From positions 1-64,000 of the forward strand of contig CALXFT010000001.1 in the NCBI GenBank assembly GCA_944387635.1: a DNA stretch of 64,000 bases. The letters run 5' to 3'. This document shows positions 1 to 9,200 of the stretch, piece by piece. Source of the DNA: an uncultured Oscillospiraceae bacterium. Its GTDB lineage: Bacteria > Bacillota > Clostridia > Oscillospirales > Oscillospiraceae. The notes under the pieces are model-generated. The model was not told the origin of the DNA and searched no databases. It saw only the letters and a list, made by a program, of their open reading frames with translations. The translations under genes were made by a program, and so were the position numbers. Position 1 is the first letter of the stretch; each line of letters starts with the position of its first letter.

Positions 1-657
1 CACTGCCGCTGCGCCTGCGGCACGGAGCGGGACTTCCCGGCCACGCTCCTGACCACGGGGAAGCAGACCAACTGCGGCGGCCCGGCCCACGCCAAGAACT
101 ACGCCTACCGGGATATCACCGGCAAGCGTTTTGGCATGCTCACGGCCCTGTACCCCACGGACCGCCGCACCGACAAGGGCTATGTGATCTGGCACTGCCG
201 CTGCGACTGCGGCCGGGAGCTTGGCGTGTCCTACAATGACTTGCGATACAGCGCCACATCCAGCTGCGGCTGCCTGAAACGGGAGCACGAACAGAACCTT
301 CGCCGGTATCTGACCAACGTCGGACACACCTCCCTGGATCAGATCCGAAGCAACAAGCTCCCCGCCAACAACACCACCGGCGCCAGGGGCGTATACCTGG
401 TGAAGGGAAAGTATTTGGCAAAGCTGGTTTTCCAGAAAAAGGCCTACTATCTTGGGACCTACGACACCATCGCCGAGGCCGTAGAGGCCCGGAAGGAAGC
501 CGAGGACGCCCTGTTCCGCTCCACCTTGGACTACTACGAACGCTGGCAGCAGCACGCCCAGGAGGACCCGGACTGGGCGGAAGCGAACCCGGTCCGGATC
601 TCCGTCACCCGCTCCGGCGGCAGATTCCGGGTGAGCTTTTACCCGGTGCTGGAATAG
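1..657 (+). CDS. AP2-domain protein, 5' end missing
   Basis: The reading frame is open from base 1, so the start lies outside the window; at least 218 residues remain. Two Cys/His-rich segments of the form HCRCxCG...CGG and HCRCDCG...SCGCLK (about residues 1-30 and 64-95 of the visible part) look like a repeated zinc-binding module. They are followed by an AP2-like DNA-binding fold with the signature TGARGVYL...Y.A.L.F..K..YLGTYDT..EAV.AR (about residues 126-170). AP2 domains in bacteria occur in homing endonucleases, integrases and in stand-alone DNA-binding proteins of Firmicutes. No nuclease motif is visible here, so a DNA-binding protein, possibly of phage or mobile origin, is the best description. 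Function is not known. Confidence 0.75.
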   Translation, partial: HCRCACGTERDFPATLLTTGKQTNCGGPAHAKNYAYRDITGKRFGMLTALYPTDRRTDKGYVIWHCRCDCGRELGVSYNDLRYSATSSCGCLKREHEQNLRRYLTNVGHTSLDQIRSNKLPANNTTGARGVYLVKGKYLAKLVFQKKAYYLGTYDTIAEAVEARKEAEDALFRSTLDYYERWQQHAQEDPDWAEANPVRISVTRSGGRFRVSFYPVLE

Positions 658-679
658 AGGCGCGGCAATGCCGCGCCTC
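657..679 (+). terminator. Hairpin after AP2 gene
   Basis: A near-perfect GC-rich inverted repeat (GAGGCGCGGC / GCCGCGCCTC) begins on the stop codon. It lacks a clear T-run, so it may act as an mRNA 3' end structure rather than a strong intrinsic terminator. Confidence 0.4.
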
Positions 680-700
680 GCTACGTTGTCCGCAGGCCGT

Positions 701-866
701 CCTTGGCTCGCCCCTTGGGGAGAGCTGTCACGCGAGCAGCGTGACTGAGAGGGGCCTGGGAGCAGCTGATGATATCTCGGTGTTTCACAAGAACGCGCCG
801 GGGTATCGACCTCTCAATCAAAAATCAAAGATTTTTGCCAGCTCCCCTTCGCAAGAGGAGCCAAGG
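701..866. repeat. MITE-like inverted-repeat element
   Basis: About 166 bases bounded by imperfect inverted ends: CCTTGGCTC at the left and GAGCCAAGG at the right, with the similarity continuing inward through GGGGAGAGCTG / CAGCTCCCC. Internal palindromes GTCACGCGAGCAGCGTGAC and AAAATCAAAGATTTTTG are visible. It lies between a plus-strand gene end and a minus-strand gene end, where it disturbs nothing. No convincing target duplication flanks it. Elements with this type of end are widespread small repeats in gut Clostridia, but naming the family would need a search. Confidence 0.55.
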
Positions 867-877
867 AGGCGCGGCGG

Positions 878-1627
878 TCAGATCTCCAATTCCACCGGGC
901 AGTGGTCGGAGCCCAGGACCTGGGTGTGGATGGGGGCGGAACGGATGCGTTGGGCGAGCCGGTCGGAGACCAGGAAGTAGTCAATGCGCCATCCGGCGTT
1001 GTTTTTCCGAGCGTTGAAGCGGTAGCTCCACCAGCTGTAGACTCCCGTGGCGTCGGGATTCAGATGCCGGAAGGTGTCCGTAAATCCGGCGTCCAGGAGC
1101 TTGCCGAAGCTCTCCCGCTCTTCGTCGGAGAAGCCCGCGTTACCCCGGTTGGAGGCCGGGTTTTTCAGGTCGATTTCCTGATGGGCCACGTTCAGATCTC
1201 CGCAGGCGATCACCGGCTTCTCCCGGTCCAGGCGACACAGGTATTCCCGAAAGGCCCCGTCCCACTTCAGCCGGTGGTCCAGCCGGGCAAGGCCCTGCTG
1301 GGCGTTGGGGGTGTAGCAAGTGACCAGATAAAAGTCCGGGTACTCCAGGGTGATCAGACGGCCCTCGGTGTCCAGCTCCGGAACGCCCAGGCCGTAGGTC
1401 ACGGACAGAGGCGGCTCCTTGGCAAAGACAGCGGTGCCGGAGTAGCCCTTTTTCTCAGCGTAGTTCCAGTACTGGTGGTAGCCTGGCAGGTCCAGGTCCA
1501 GCTGTCCCGCCTGGAGCTTGGTCTCTTGGAGGCAGAAAAAGTCCGCGTCCATCCGGTTGAAAAAATCCAGAAAGCCCTTGGTCAGACAGGCACGCAGGCC
1601 GTTTACGTTCCAGGAAATATATCTCAT
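878..1627 (-). CDS. exoA: Exodeoxyribonuclease III
   Basis: A 249-residue protein of the normal family length. It contains the endonuclease/exonuclease/phosphatase motifs in order: WNVNGLR near the N-terminus, the metal-binding LQETK near residue 34, GDLNVAH near 155, the YSWWSYR segment, WRIDYFL, and the terminal catalytic SDHCPV. It acts on double-stranded DNA as a 3'-5' exonuclease and AP endonuclease in base-excision repair. Its ATG overlaps the stop of the GerMN lipoprotein gene by four bases, so it is the last gene of a five-gene operon. The call is secure; pairing with a two-component system is unusual but probably just operon packing. Confidence 0.95.
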   Translation of the reverse strand: MRYISWNVNGLRACLTKGFLDFFNRMDADFFCLQETKLQAGQLDLDLPGYHQYWNYAEKKGYSGTAVFAKEPPLSVTYGLGVPELDTEGRLITLEYPDFYLVTCYTPNAQQGLARLDHRLKWDGAFREYLCRLDREKPVIACGDLNVAHQEIDLKNPASNRGNAGFSDEERESFGKLLDAGFTDTFRHLNPDATGVYSWWSYRFNARKNNAGWRIDYFLVSDRLAQRIRSAPIHTQVLGSDHCPVELEI

Positions 1628-2118
1628 TGGGTTTCCTCCGTTGTTTCTTCGGTGATGGTGTCAAACAGGGTCAGGGAATCGGCGCCCATGGTCACGCTGT
1701 GCTCGCCGCACGCAACGGTGACGGTCTGGACACCGGTCAGGCCTATGCAGGTCATGGTCAGACAGGCGGCGGCCAGGGAGAACTCCACGTCGGCCAGGGA
1801 GCCGGCGTCCTCGCTCAAGGTCAGGTGGACGGACTGCTCGTTCTGCTCGATGGCCAGGATTCGCGTGCCTTGGGGCAGGGGAAGGCGCAGATCGTCCTCT
1901 GCCGGACCCATGAGGTACAGGGACAGCAGATAAGACAGGCTGTCCCGGTCCGCGGGCACCTGCCGGTCCTCACCGGCGATGACGCCGTCGGAGGCGCCGC
2001 TCTGGTAGGTGTTTCGCAGATAGTAAAAGGTCACGGTCTCCGTGAAACGGGTGTCGGAGTATCCGCACCCCCCAAGAAGCAGGCACAGGCTCAGGATCAG
2101 ACAAAGGTGCCGTTTCAA
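1624..2118 (-). CDS. GerMN-domain lipoprotein
   Basis: 164 residues with a lipoprotein signal peptide: a hydrophobic stretch ending LLLGGC, lipidated Cys at residue 18. The rest is a single GerMN-type fold, recognised by YYLRNTYQSG..., a central LLxLYLMGP, LPxGTRILAIEQNEQSVHLTLSEDAGSL-like beta region, and a final T.ACLTMTCIGLTGV.TV segment. GerMN domains occur in the spore germination protein GerM and in many Firmicute envelope lipoproteins. It overlaps the kinase gene upstream and exoA downstream by four bases each. Because it is coupled to the histidine kinase it may modulate signal sensing at the membrane; that is inference. Confidence 0.8.
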   Translation of the reverse strand: MKRHLCLILSLCLLLGGCGYSDTRFTETVTFYYLRNTYQSGASDGVIAGEDRQVPADRDSLSYLLSLYLMGPAEDDLRLPLPQGTRILAIEQNEQSVHLTLSEDAGSLADVEFSLAAACLTMTCIGLTGVQTVTVACGEHSVTMGADSLTLFDTITEETTEETQ

Positions 2119-3575
2119 TTCGCATCCACCTCCGTGTCAAAGGCCGGGAACAGGACGGTGAAGGTGGTCCCCCGGTTCAGCTGGCTGGCGATCCGGATCT
2201 CGCCCCGGTTGCGCTGGACAATGGTCCGCACAATGGCAAGGCCCAGTCCGCTGCCGCCGGTGGCCCGGGAACGGGCCTTGTCCACCCGGTAGAATCGCTC
2301 GAAGACATGGTCCAGAGCCTCCTCGGGAATGCCCGTGCCTGTGTCCTGGACCTCCAGGACCGCGTTGTCCTCTTCCCTCCGGAGCCGGACCGTCAGGGTC
2401 CCTCCGGAGACGTTGTATTTAATCCCGTTTTCCATGAGGTTGAAGACGATTTGGTAAAGGTCGTCCTCCAGGATCAGCACCGGCGCGTCCTCCTTCAGGT
2501 CCAGGTGGATGGTGACACCGGCGTTGATGGCGTTCTGGCGCAGCATCCGGGCAACCCGCTGGACCGTGGGGGCCATGCGGATGATCTCGCACTCGTCGGA
2601 GCTCACACCCTCGGCCCTGGTCAAAGACAGCAGCTTCTCCGTCATCCGGTTCAGCCGGTCCGCCTCATTGCCGATGTCCGCAACGAATTCCCGAAGGGTC
2701 TGCTGGTCCATGTCGTACTGCAATATGGAGTCGGTAAGCAGCTTGATGGAGGCCAGGGGGGTCTTCAGCTCATGGGAGGCGTCGGAGACGAACCGGCTGC
2801 GCTTCTGCTCAGAGGTTTGCAGCCGATCGGTCAGATCGTTGAACTCCTTGCCAAGAACGGCAAGCTCGTCGTTGCCGTCCATGTCCAGCTTGTGGGTGTA
2901 GTCCCCCTCCTGGATGGTCCGCATGGAGGCCATGATCCGGTTGATCCGCCGGGAAAAGGTGTTGGAATAGGCCAGAGAAAAGAGAATGACCACCACCTCC
3001 AAAACCAGGGTGATCCACAGAACGTTGCTCTGCAGGGACTCGATCAGCGCGCCCTGGGCGGTGTCGTACTCTGTCATATAGACGCAGCCTACCACGGTGC
3101 CGTAGTAGACAATGGGGGTGGCCGCCCTGGAGTCCATGGCCCCGTCGTGATATTTCCAGGTGAACACGTCGTTGCCGACACGGGAGCCGCTTCCGGTGTC
3201 CAGAGCCCACAGGATCTCCGGGAACAGGGCATAGGTACCCAGGGTCTGGCCGCTGCTGTCATAGAGCACGCAGCCGCTCTGATCCGTGACGATGAGCCGG
3301 GTGATCTTCAGACTGTCCATCTGGCCTACGATCTGGCCTACGGTGCTGGGATTCATGACGTCCAGAGCGGCAATCTCATCGGAGGCAAGCTGGCATTTTT
3401 CGATCATGGAGACGCTCTTGCTCTGGTAAAACAGCTTCTGGCTGGTTCTGGAGCAGTAGATGTTCAAAATGAGCAGCACAACAAACGTCACGACAACATA
3501 GCTCATTGCGTAACGGAATTGGGTATTTACATAGCCCCGATGGGTACTTTTTTCATTTCCGGAAATAATAACCAA
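2115..3575 (-). CDS. Sensor histidine kinase
   Basis: 486 residues. Transmembrane helix 1 is at about 24-43, an extracellular sensory region at 45-180 (PAS-like or Cache-like, with a GTVVGCVYMTEYD end), and helix 2 at about 185-205. A HAMP linker follows (IQEGDYTHKLDMDGNDELAVLGKEFNDL), then HisKA with the phospho-accepting His268 in SHELKTP, and an HATPase domain with the N box (NLMENGIKYN), G1 (DTGTGIP), F box (FERFYRVDKARS) and G2 (GGSGLGLAIV). The assigned start is a TTG overlapping the regulator gene by 23 bases; a later in-frame ATG is possible. It pairs with the response regulator at 3553-4233. Confidence 0.92.
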   Translation of the reverse strand: MVIISGNEKSTHRGYVNTQFRYAMSYVVVTFVVLLILNIYCSRTSQKLFYQSKSVSMIEKCQLASDEIAALDVMNPSTVGQIVGQMDSLKITRLIVTDQSGCVLYDSSGQTLGTYALFPEILWALDTGSGSRVGNDVFTWKYHDGAMDSRAATPIVYYGTVVGCVYMTEYDTAQGALIESLQSNVLWITLVLEVVVILFSLAYSNTFSRRINRIMASMRTIQEGDYTHKLDMDGNDELAVLGKEFNDLTDRLQTSEQKRSRFVSDASHELKTPLASIKLLTDSILQYDMDQQTLREFVADIGNEADRLNRMTEKLLSLTRAEGVSSDECEIIRMAPTVQRVARMLRQNAINAGVTIHLDLKEDAPVLILEDDLYQIVFNLMENGIKYNVSGGTLTVRLRREEDNAVLEVQDTGTGIPEEALDHVFERFYRVDKARSRATGGSGLGLAIVRTIVQRNRGEIRIASQLNRGTTFTVLFPAFDTEVDAN

Positions 3576-4233
3576 CGCCCCACTTCGTCAAAATATATTT
3601 CGGCTCCGCCGGGTTTTCCTCCAGCTTCTCCCGCAGGCGGCGGATGTGCACGTCCACCGTGCGGATGTCGCTGCGGTACTCGTAGGCCCAGATGGTGTCC
3701 AAAAGGGCTTCCCTGGAGTACACCCGGTTGGGATTGCGCATGAGAAACTCGATTACGTCAAATTCCTTGGCCGTCAGGTCCGCCAGCACACCGCTCCGGT
3801 AGGCGTTCCGGGCGTCCAGGTCCAGGGAGATGGAGCCGATGGTCAGGGTGTTGGCGGTGTGCTTCTTTTCCCCGGCGTTTGCTCTGCGCAGAAGGGCGCG
3901 GATTCGGGCCTTCAGCTCCAGAATGTTGAACGGTTTGGTCAGATAGTCGTCGGCCCCATGGTCAAAGCCCATGAGCTTGTCCATGTCGTCGGCCTTGGCG
4001 GTCAGCAGAATAATGGGTACGTCGGAAAACTCCCGGATCTTGTCGCAGGCGGTCAGCCCGTCCATGCCCGGCATCATCACGTCCAGGATCACCAGATCCG
4101 GGGCCTGATCCTTTACCAGACGGACGGCCTCCAGACCGTCGCCGCCGGTGATTACCTCGTAGCCCTCGTTTTGCAGATTAAAGCGTATGCCCTTGACCAG
4201 CAGGGCTTCATCGTCCACTACCAGAATTTTCAT
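3553..4233 (-). CDS. OmpR/PhoB-family response regulator
   Basis: 226 residues from the ATG that sits five bases after a GGAGGG site (a GTG two codons upstream is less likely). The receiver domain shows VDDE near the N-terminus, phospho-acceptor Asp51 in ILDVMMPG, and LTAK with its conserved Lys near 105. A winged-helix C-terminal domain carries LTAKEFDVIEFLMRNPNRVYSREALLDTIW, RTVDVHIRRLREK and a final GVGYYF. It is the DNA-binding partner of the kinase encoded just downstream. The gene follows the ComEA-like gene with a two-base gap. Confidence 0.94.
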   Translation of the reverse strand: MKILVVDDEALLVKGIRFNLQNEGYEVITGGDGLEAVRLVKDQAPDLVILDVMMPGMDGLTACDKIREFSDVPIILLTAKADDMDKLMGFDHGADDYLTKPFNILELKARIRALLRRANAGEKKHTANTLTIGSISLDLDARNAYRSGVLADLTAKEFDVIEFLMRNPNRVYSREALLDTIWAYEYRSDIRTVDVHIRRLREKLEENPAEPKYILTKWGVGYYFRK

Positions 4234-4235
4234 AT

Positions 4236-4616
4236 TCACCCTCCTGTGGTGATCAGGTCCTTGATCTTATCCAAAGTCTTTTCTCCGATCCCCTTGACCT
4301 CTTGCAAGTCCTCCGCACTGGAAAAAGGCCCGTTCTCAAGCCGGTACGTCAGAATCCTCTGGGCCAGGGTCGGCCCGATGCCGGGCAGCGCCATGAGCTC
4401 CTCTTTGGACGCGGTGTTGACGTTGATGGGGAAGGAGACGTCCGCCTCCGCGGCGGATGTGGTCTCAGGGGGCCGGACGGGGTCGGTCTGCATGGAGGCG
4501 GCAACGGTGAGCCGGACCTGGCCCTGATTCCTGCCGGAGCCAAGGAAGAAGCCCAGAGTAAAGCTGACGAAGCACAGAGTCATGACGAGAAACACCGACA
4601 GGCCGCGTTTTTTCAA
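4236..4616 (-). CDS. ComEA-like helix-hairpin-helix protein
   Basis: The best start is a TTG about eight bases after a strong GGGAGGTGG site, giving 126 residues; an ATG nine codons upstream has no ribosome site. An N-terminal membrane anchor (about residues 7-25) is followed by a low-complexity linker and a double helix-hairpin-helix domain: INVNTASKEELMALPGIGP, then AQRIL.YR, then F.S.EDL.EVKGIG. This layout is that of ComEA, the membrane DNA receptor for competence, although the anchor-to-HhH linker is short and no ComEC is nearby. It leads the operon with the two-component system, GerMN lipoprotein and exoA. Confidence 0.82.
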   Translation of the reverse strand: MKKRGLSVFLVMTLCFVSFTLGFFLGSGRNQGQVRLTVAASMQTDPVRPPETTSAAEADVSFPINVNTASKEELMALPGIGPTLAQRILTYRLENGPFSSAEDLQEVKGIGEKTLDKIKDLITTGG

Positions 4617-4843
4617 GGGAACCCACCTCCCGCATTGACTCATGTGAAAAAAGGTGCTATAATAAAGGTGCTATAATATTAGCTGAATACCGCCCGCCGG
4701 GGGATTTTTCCCCTTTGACAGGACATTTTCCGGATCATCCGGCTCCGCGCTCCGCCCGCCGGAACGTCGGGGATCTTATTGCACTATTATACACGATATT
4801 TCACCGAGGGACAAGCCCGGTGATCCCATATTAAGGGGGAAAT

Positions 4844-6358
4844 ATGAAAAAAATCCAAGCGCTTTCTCTTCTGGCCGCCCTGTGTCTCCTGCTTCAGGCT
4901 CTGGCGCTGCCGTCCCTGGCTGCCCAGACTACCGAAGGCCAGACTGCCCCTCCGGAGACCACTGCCCAGCAGTCCACCCAGACGCAGAGCGAAGAGGTAC
5001 CCTTCGGCATGGCCAGCGTCCTGAACGGCTGCCGCACCATCGAGGGAATGTCCCCACTGGCCGGCAACGACCGGAAGCTGGACACGGCCCAGGCCGCCTT
5101 CCTGTATGAGATCACCACCCAGACGGTGGTCTACGCCTACAATCCGGATATGAAACTGTCCCCCGGCAGTCTTGCCAAGCTGGTCAACGCTGCGGTGGTT
5201 TTGGAGCACGGCAATTTGGAGGACACCGTCACCCTCACCAGCGATATCAACCGGCGGCCCGCGGATTCCCGCCACTCCAGCCTGAAGACCGATGAGGTCC
5301 TGACCGTGGAGAATCTTCTGTACTGTATGATTCTGCAAACGGCCAACGACGCCGCCATCGGCCTTGCCAACCATGTGGCGGGCAACCGTCAGGGCTTTGT
5401 GACCATGATGAATCAGTGGGTGCAGAGCATCGGCTGCACCGGCACCTCCTTCGGCTCCGTCCACGGCCTGGACAGCGATAGCACCACCACGGCCCGGGAT
5501 ATGGCCAAGATCATGCTGGCCGCCATTCAAAACGAGGATCTCAAAACGATCCTGGGCGCCCTGGACTATGAGCTACCGGAGACCAATAAAAATTCCGCCC
5601 GTGGTTTCCGTACCCTGAACTATATGATCGACAAGGGTACCATCGAGGACTTCCAGGACAATCGGGTTACCGGCGGTCTGGCCAGCTATGCCAGCGACTA
5701 CGGCGCGTCCCTAGTCATTACCATGGAGGCCGATCCGGAAGAGGACAGCGCCGACGAGCTGAAATATGTGGGCGTCGTCCTGGGCTGCACCCGTACCTTT
5801 GACCCGGTGGACACCTGGAAAGCCGTGAGCTACGGCAACTTCGACGATATGACCAACCTGCTGAAGCTGGGCTTCAACAATTACAAGATCAACCGAATCC
5901 TTTACGACGGCATGACCTTGAGTCAGTTCACCGTCTCCGGCGGCGAGTGCAGCGCGGTGGGGCAGGTCCGGGTAGACGTGGACTCCGTGGTTCCCATCAA
6001 CGCCAACATGAACAACCTGTATATGAACTACAGCATCATTGACGGCGGACTGGCCGCGCCTGTGGAGCAGGGCCAGGTGATCGCCACCATGCAGATCAAG
6101 TACCTGGATTCGATCATGGCAGAGGCGGAGGTCTATGCCATGGGCAGCGTGGACGTGGCCGGAAGCAATGGGGTGACCATCCACTCCACGGCGGAACAGA
6201 CCGGCGTGGACGGCTCCGGAATCCTGTCGGTGATCGGAACAATCTGCGTCATTGTGCTGGGCCTGACGGCGGCATACCTGGCGTTCAACTCCTACATGCG
6301 ATCCCGGATGCGGGCTCGCCGCCGGAAGAGACGGGCGGACCGCAGGAGGATTCGCTGA
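4844..6358 (+). CDS. DacF-like D-Ala-D-Ala carboxypeptidase homologue, degenerate motifs
   Basis: 504 residues: signal peptide (about 1-27), Thr/Gln-rich linker, a penicillin-binding S11 domain (about 65-390), a C-terminal beta domain, then a transmembrane helix (about 463-483) and a very basic tail. The S11 family removes the terminal D-Ala of peptidoglycan stem peptides. The first motif is intact (S109-L-A-K112). The second reads TAN (166-168) in place of SxN, and the third reads G-G-L-A-S-Y (277-282) where active members have G-G-K-T-G-Y. Loss of the KTG lysine suggests a reduced or non-enzymatic role. The downstream udg gene overlaps its stop by one base (TGATG). Confidence 0.85.
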   Translation: MKKIQALSLLAALCLLLQALALPSLAAQTTEGQTAPPETTAQQSTQTQSEEVPFGMASVLNGCRTIEGMSPLAGNDRKLDTAQAAFLYEITTQTVVYAYNPDMKLSPGSLAKLVNAAVVLEHGNLEDTVTLTSDINRRPADSRHSSLKTDEVLTVENLLYCMILQTANDAAIGLANHVAGNRQGFVTMMNQWVQSIGCTGTSFGSVHGLDSDSTTTARDMAKIMLAAIQNEDLKTILGALDYELPETNKNSARGFRTLNYMIDKGTIEDFQDNRVTGGLASYASDYGASLVITMEADPEEDSADELKYVGVVLGCTRTFDPVDTWKAVSYGNFDDMTNLLKLGFNNYKINRILYDGMTLSQFTVSGGECSAVGQVRVDVDSVVPINANMNNLYMNYSIIDGGLAAPVEQGQVIATMQIKYLDSIMAEAEVYAMGSVDVAGSNGVTIHSTAEQTGVDGSGILSVIGTICVIVLGLTAAYLAFNSYMRSRMRARRRKRRADRRRIR

Positions 6359-6945
6359 TGCAGGATTGGACAAGTTTGAAGCGGGCCTGCGCGGACTGCA
6401 CGCACTGCGGCCTGTGCGAGACCCGGCACAATGTGGTCTTTGGCGTGGGCGTGGAAGACGCGGACGTCATGCTCATCGGCGAGGGGCCGGGGGAACAGGA
6501 GGACCTGACCGGCATCCCCTTCGTGGGCCCCGCCGGAAAGCTGCTGGACGAAATGCTCTCCATCATCGACCTGGACCGGACGGTCAACTGCTATATTGCC
6601 AACATCGTCAAGTGCCGCCCGCCCATGAACCGGGACCCCCTGGAGACAGAGCAGGACGCCTGTATCGGCTATCTGCGCAGCCAGGTGGCTCTGGTGAGGC
6701 CGAAGATCATCGTCTGCCTGGGCCGGATTGCCGCTCAGCGGCTCATGGACCCCAAATTCCGGATCACCCGGCAGCATGGCCAGTGGGTGGAGCGAAACGG
6801 AGTTTGGATGACGGCCATCTATCACCCCTCTGCCTTGCTGCGGGACGTGAACAAGCGGCCGGAGACCTTTGAGGATCTGCTGTCCATCCGGGACAAGATC
6901 CGCCAGGTAGGCGCCAGAATGGATTTTTCCGGGGCGTCCGGCTGA
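6358..6945 (+). CDS. Uracil-DNA glycosylase, family 4/5
   Basis: 195 residues, the usual length. The N-terminus has the CxxCxxCxxC cluster (C11, C14, C17, C20) and later KCRPPxNRxP and C residues that complete a 4Fe-4S site in this family. The catalytic motif GEGPGEQED and the [10 protein letters not shown] segment come next, and the C-terminal YHPSALL loop is present. It removes uracil from DNA. The ATG overlaps the stop of the carboxypeptidase-like gene, so translation is coupled. Confidence 0.93.
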   Translation: MQDWTSLKRACADCTHCGLCETRHNVVFGVGVEDADVMLIGEGPGEQEDLTGIPFVGPAGKLLDEMLSIIDLDRTVNCYIANIVKCRPPMNRDPLETEQDACIGYLRSQVALVRPKIIVCLGRIAAQRLMDPKFRITRQHGQWVERNGVWMTAIYHPSALLRDVNKRPETFEDLLSIRDKIRQVGARMDFSGASG

Positions 6946-7090
6946 GCGAAATGCGTCAGCGCCCCTTCTGACAGCGCGGTCAGCGGCAGCTCTTGCCACA
7001 GAGCGAAGCGCTGCTGCCCGGCCAGGGCGGCGCCTGCCATCCCGGCGACGGCGCGGCGGGCGAGGCCGTGATATTAAAAAATGTATAAAA

Positions 7091-7136
7091 AGCGACGCTT
7101 CCGCGGCTGATTCGGCCGCAGCCAGCGTCGCTTTTT
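7091..7136 (+). terminator. Intrinsic terminator
   Basis: Stem AGCGACGCT / AGCGTCGCT with an inner GCGGC/GCCGC stem, followed by five T residues. It lies about 145 bases after the uracil-DNA glycosylase stop, and just before the decayed ABC genes. The 145 bases between hold no recognisable gene. Confidence 0.75.
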
Positions 7137-7147
7137 CACTGTTGTGA

Positions 7148-8008
7148 ATGAAGCGTCCATGGTCATCGGCGGAATGCCGGATGGAAAGCTCCATCCGCCG
7201 TGTGGGCCGAGCCGGCAGAAACGACATGGATCAGACAGATCAGCGAATCACGACGGCCCAATGCGGTGCGCGGGAAAACTTTGTCAGCTTCTCTTACGCG
7301 GCCAAAGTGGACAAGATGGTCTTGAACGACATTGATCTGCACTTCAAGTCCGTCCAGACCATCGGCATCCTGGGAGGCACCGGTTCCTCCAAGTCCAGCC
7401 TGGTTCAGTTGATTCCCCGGCTTTACGACGTTTCCCAGGGGGAGGTGCTGGTGGGCGGCGTGGATGTGCGCCGGTATGACCTGGAGGCTCTGCGCGACAG
7501 CGTGGCCATGGTCCTTCAGAAAAATGAGCTGTTCTCCGGAACCATCCGGGAGAATTTGCGATGGGGAAATGAAAACGCCACCGATGAACAGATCGTGGAG
7601 GCCTGCCGTCTGGCCCGCGCCGACGATTTCATTCAGACCTTCCCGGATCAGTACGACACCTATATCGAGCAGGGGGGAACCAACGTCTCTGGCGGTCAGA
7701 AGCAGCGGCTGTGCATCGCCCGGGCTCTGCTGAAGAAGCCGAAGATCCTGATCCTGGACGACTCCACCTCCGCTGTGGATACCAAGACCGACGCCATCAT
7801 TCAGCGGGCCTTTGCCCGGTATATTCCCGAGACCACCAAGATCATCATTGCCCAGCGGGTCAGCTCCGTTGAGCACGCGGACCAAATCGTGGTCATGGAC
7901 GACGGCGCTGTGGCGGCAGTGGGTACCCATCAGGAACTCTTGAAGACCTGCGGCATCTACCGGGAGGTCTACGAGTCCCAACAGAAAGGAGAGGAAGGCA
8001 ATGACTGA
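7148..8008 (+). pseudogene. ABC exporter half, only the ATPase domain left
   Basis: The frame is open for 286 codons but homology begins only near 7281 (ENFVSFSY). All transmembrane segments normally found in the first 330 or so residues of this family are missing, and the 40 codons before resemble no transporter. The ATPase domain itself is intact: Walker A GGTGSSKSS, Q-loop VLQKNELFSG, signature VSGGQKQR, Walker B ILILDDSTS and a switch reading IIAQR. The D instead of E after Walker B and Q instead of H are typical of the degenerate site in heterodimeric exporters of the BmrC/BmrD type. It overlaps its decayed partner at 8001. Confidence 0.85.
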
Positions 8009-9039
8009 AAAACGGAAAATGGAGCAGGGGTCCACGGGTTACAGAGGCCGGGCCATGTCCGCGACCCTTAAGCGGCTCCTGGGTTATATGAAGACTTATA
8101 AGGCGGCCTTGGTCCTTGTTGTGGTGTGCATTTTGGTCAGCGCGATTGTCAGCGCGGCGTCTTCCGTGTTCCTGCAAACGCTGATCGACGACTATATCAC
8201 GCCCCTTCTGACTACGGATGACCCGGTGTTTACCGATCTGTTCCGGGCCCTGTGCCTGATCGGGTGCATTTACCTGATTGGCGTGGCCGCAACCCTGATT
8301 TACAACCAGGTCATGGTCACCATTGCCCAGGGTACCTTAAAAACAATCCGGGATGAGATGTTCGAAAAGATGCAGTATCTGCCCACCCGCTTTTTCGATA
8401 CCCATACCCACGGCGAGATCATGAGCCTGTACACAAATGACACAGACACGCTGCGCCAGCTGCTGGCCCAGGCCATGCCTCAGCTGATCTCTTCCGTCTT
8501 TACCATTGTGGTGGTGTTTATCTGTATGCTCAACATCAGCATTCCCTTGACCCTGGTGGCAGGATGTGCAGCTGTTCACCGGTACGGTCATGGAAAATAT
8601 CCGCTACGGCAACCCGGAGGCCAGTGACGAAGACTGCGTGGCCGCGGCCAAGCTGGTCAACGCTGACGGCTTTATCCGCATGCTGCCCCAGGGGTACGAT
8701 ACCGTCCTCAAGGGCGACGGAAGCGGCCTGAGCCAGGGCCAGCGGCAGCTGCTGTCCATTGCCCGGGCGGCTGTGTCCGATCCTCCGGTGATGATCCTGG
8801 ACGAGGCCACCTCCTCCATTGACACCCGTACGGAAAAACTGGTTCAGGACGGCATGGACGCGCTGATGAAGGGCCGGACGGTCTTCGTCATTGCCCACCG
8901 GCTCAGCACTGTGCGCAACAGCGACTGCATTATGGTTCTGGACCACGGCCGGATCATCGAGCGGGGCACCCACGACGACCTCATCGCCCAGAAGGGTACC
9001 TACTATCAGCTCTACACCGGCGCCTTTGAACTGGAGTGA
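8001..9039 (+). pseudogene. ABC exporter partner half with internal deletion and frame break
   Basis: The first piece (8001 to about 8562) encodes the N-terminal cytoplasmic part and three transmembrane segments (LVLVVVCILVSAIVS..., LCLIGCIYLIGVAAT..., VFTIVVVFICMLNIS). Then the frame changes and the sequence resumes at about 8563 with VQLFTGTVMENIRYG, the post-Walker-A part of the ATPase, continuing through LSQGQRQ, VMILDEATSSID and IAHRLST to a stop at 9039. About 300 or more codons, including the rest of the membrane domain and Walker A, are missing. A short GCAGGA at 8559-8564 sits at the junction and may mark a microhomology deletion. Not functional as read. Confidence 0.85.
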
Positions 9040-9200
9040 ATTACGGACCATTCCCTTGACATTTCCGTCGATCCGGAAGAAATCTGTCAAAACACTGGAC
9101 GATCTTCCCGTTTTGGAGTATAATAAGAGAAAGGTGAAAAGGGCGCGCTTTCCTGCGGCATGCCTTTTCTCAATTATTTCTACCACGAGGAGGAGACCAT

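Noticed and set aside
8001..9039. A single sequencing frameshift in an intact ABC gene
   Set aside because: A one-base error would leave all motifs present. Here half of the membrane domain and Walker A are missing, so a deletion is needed.
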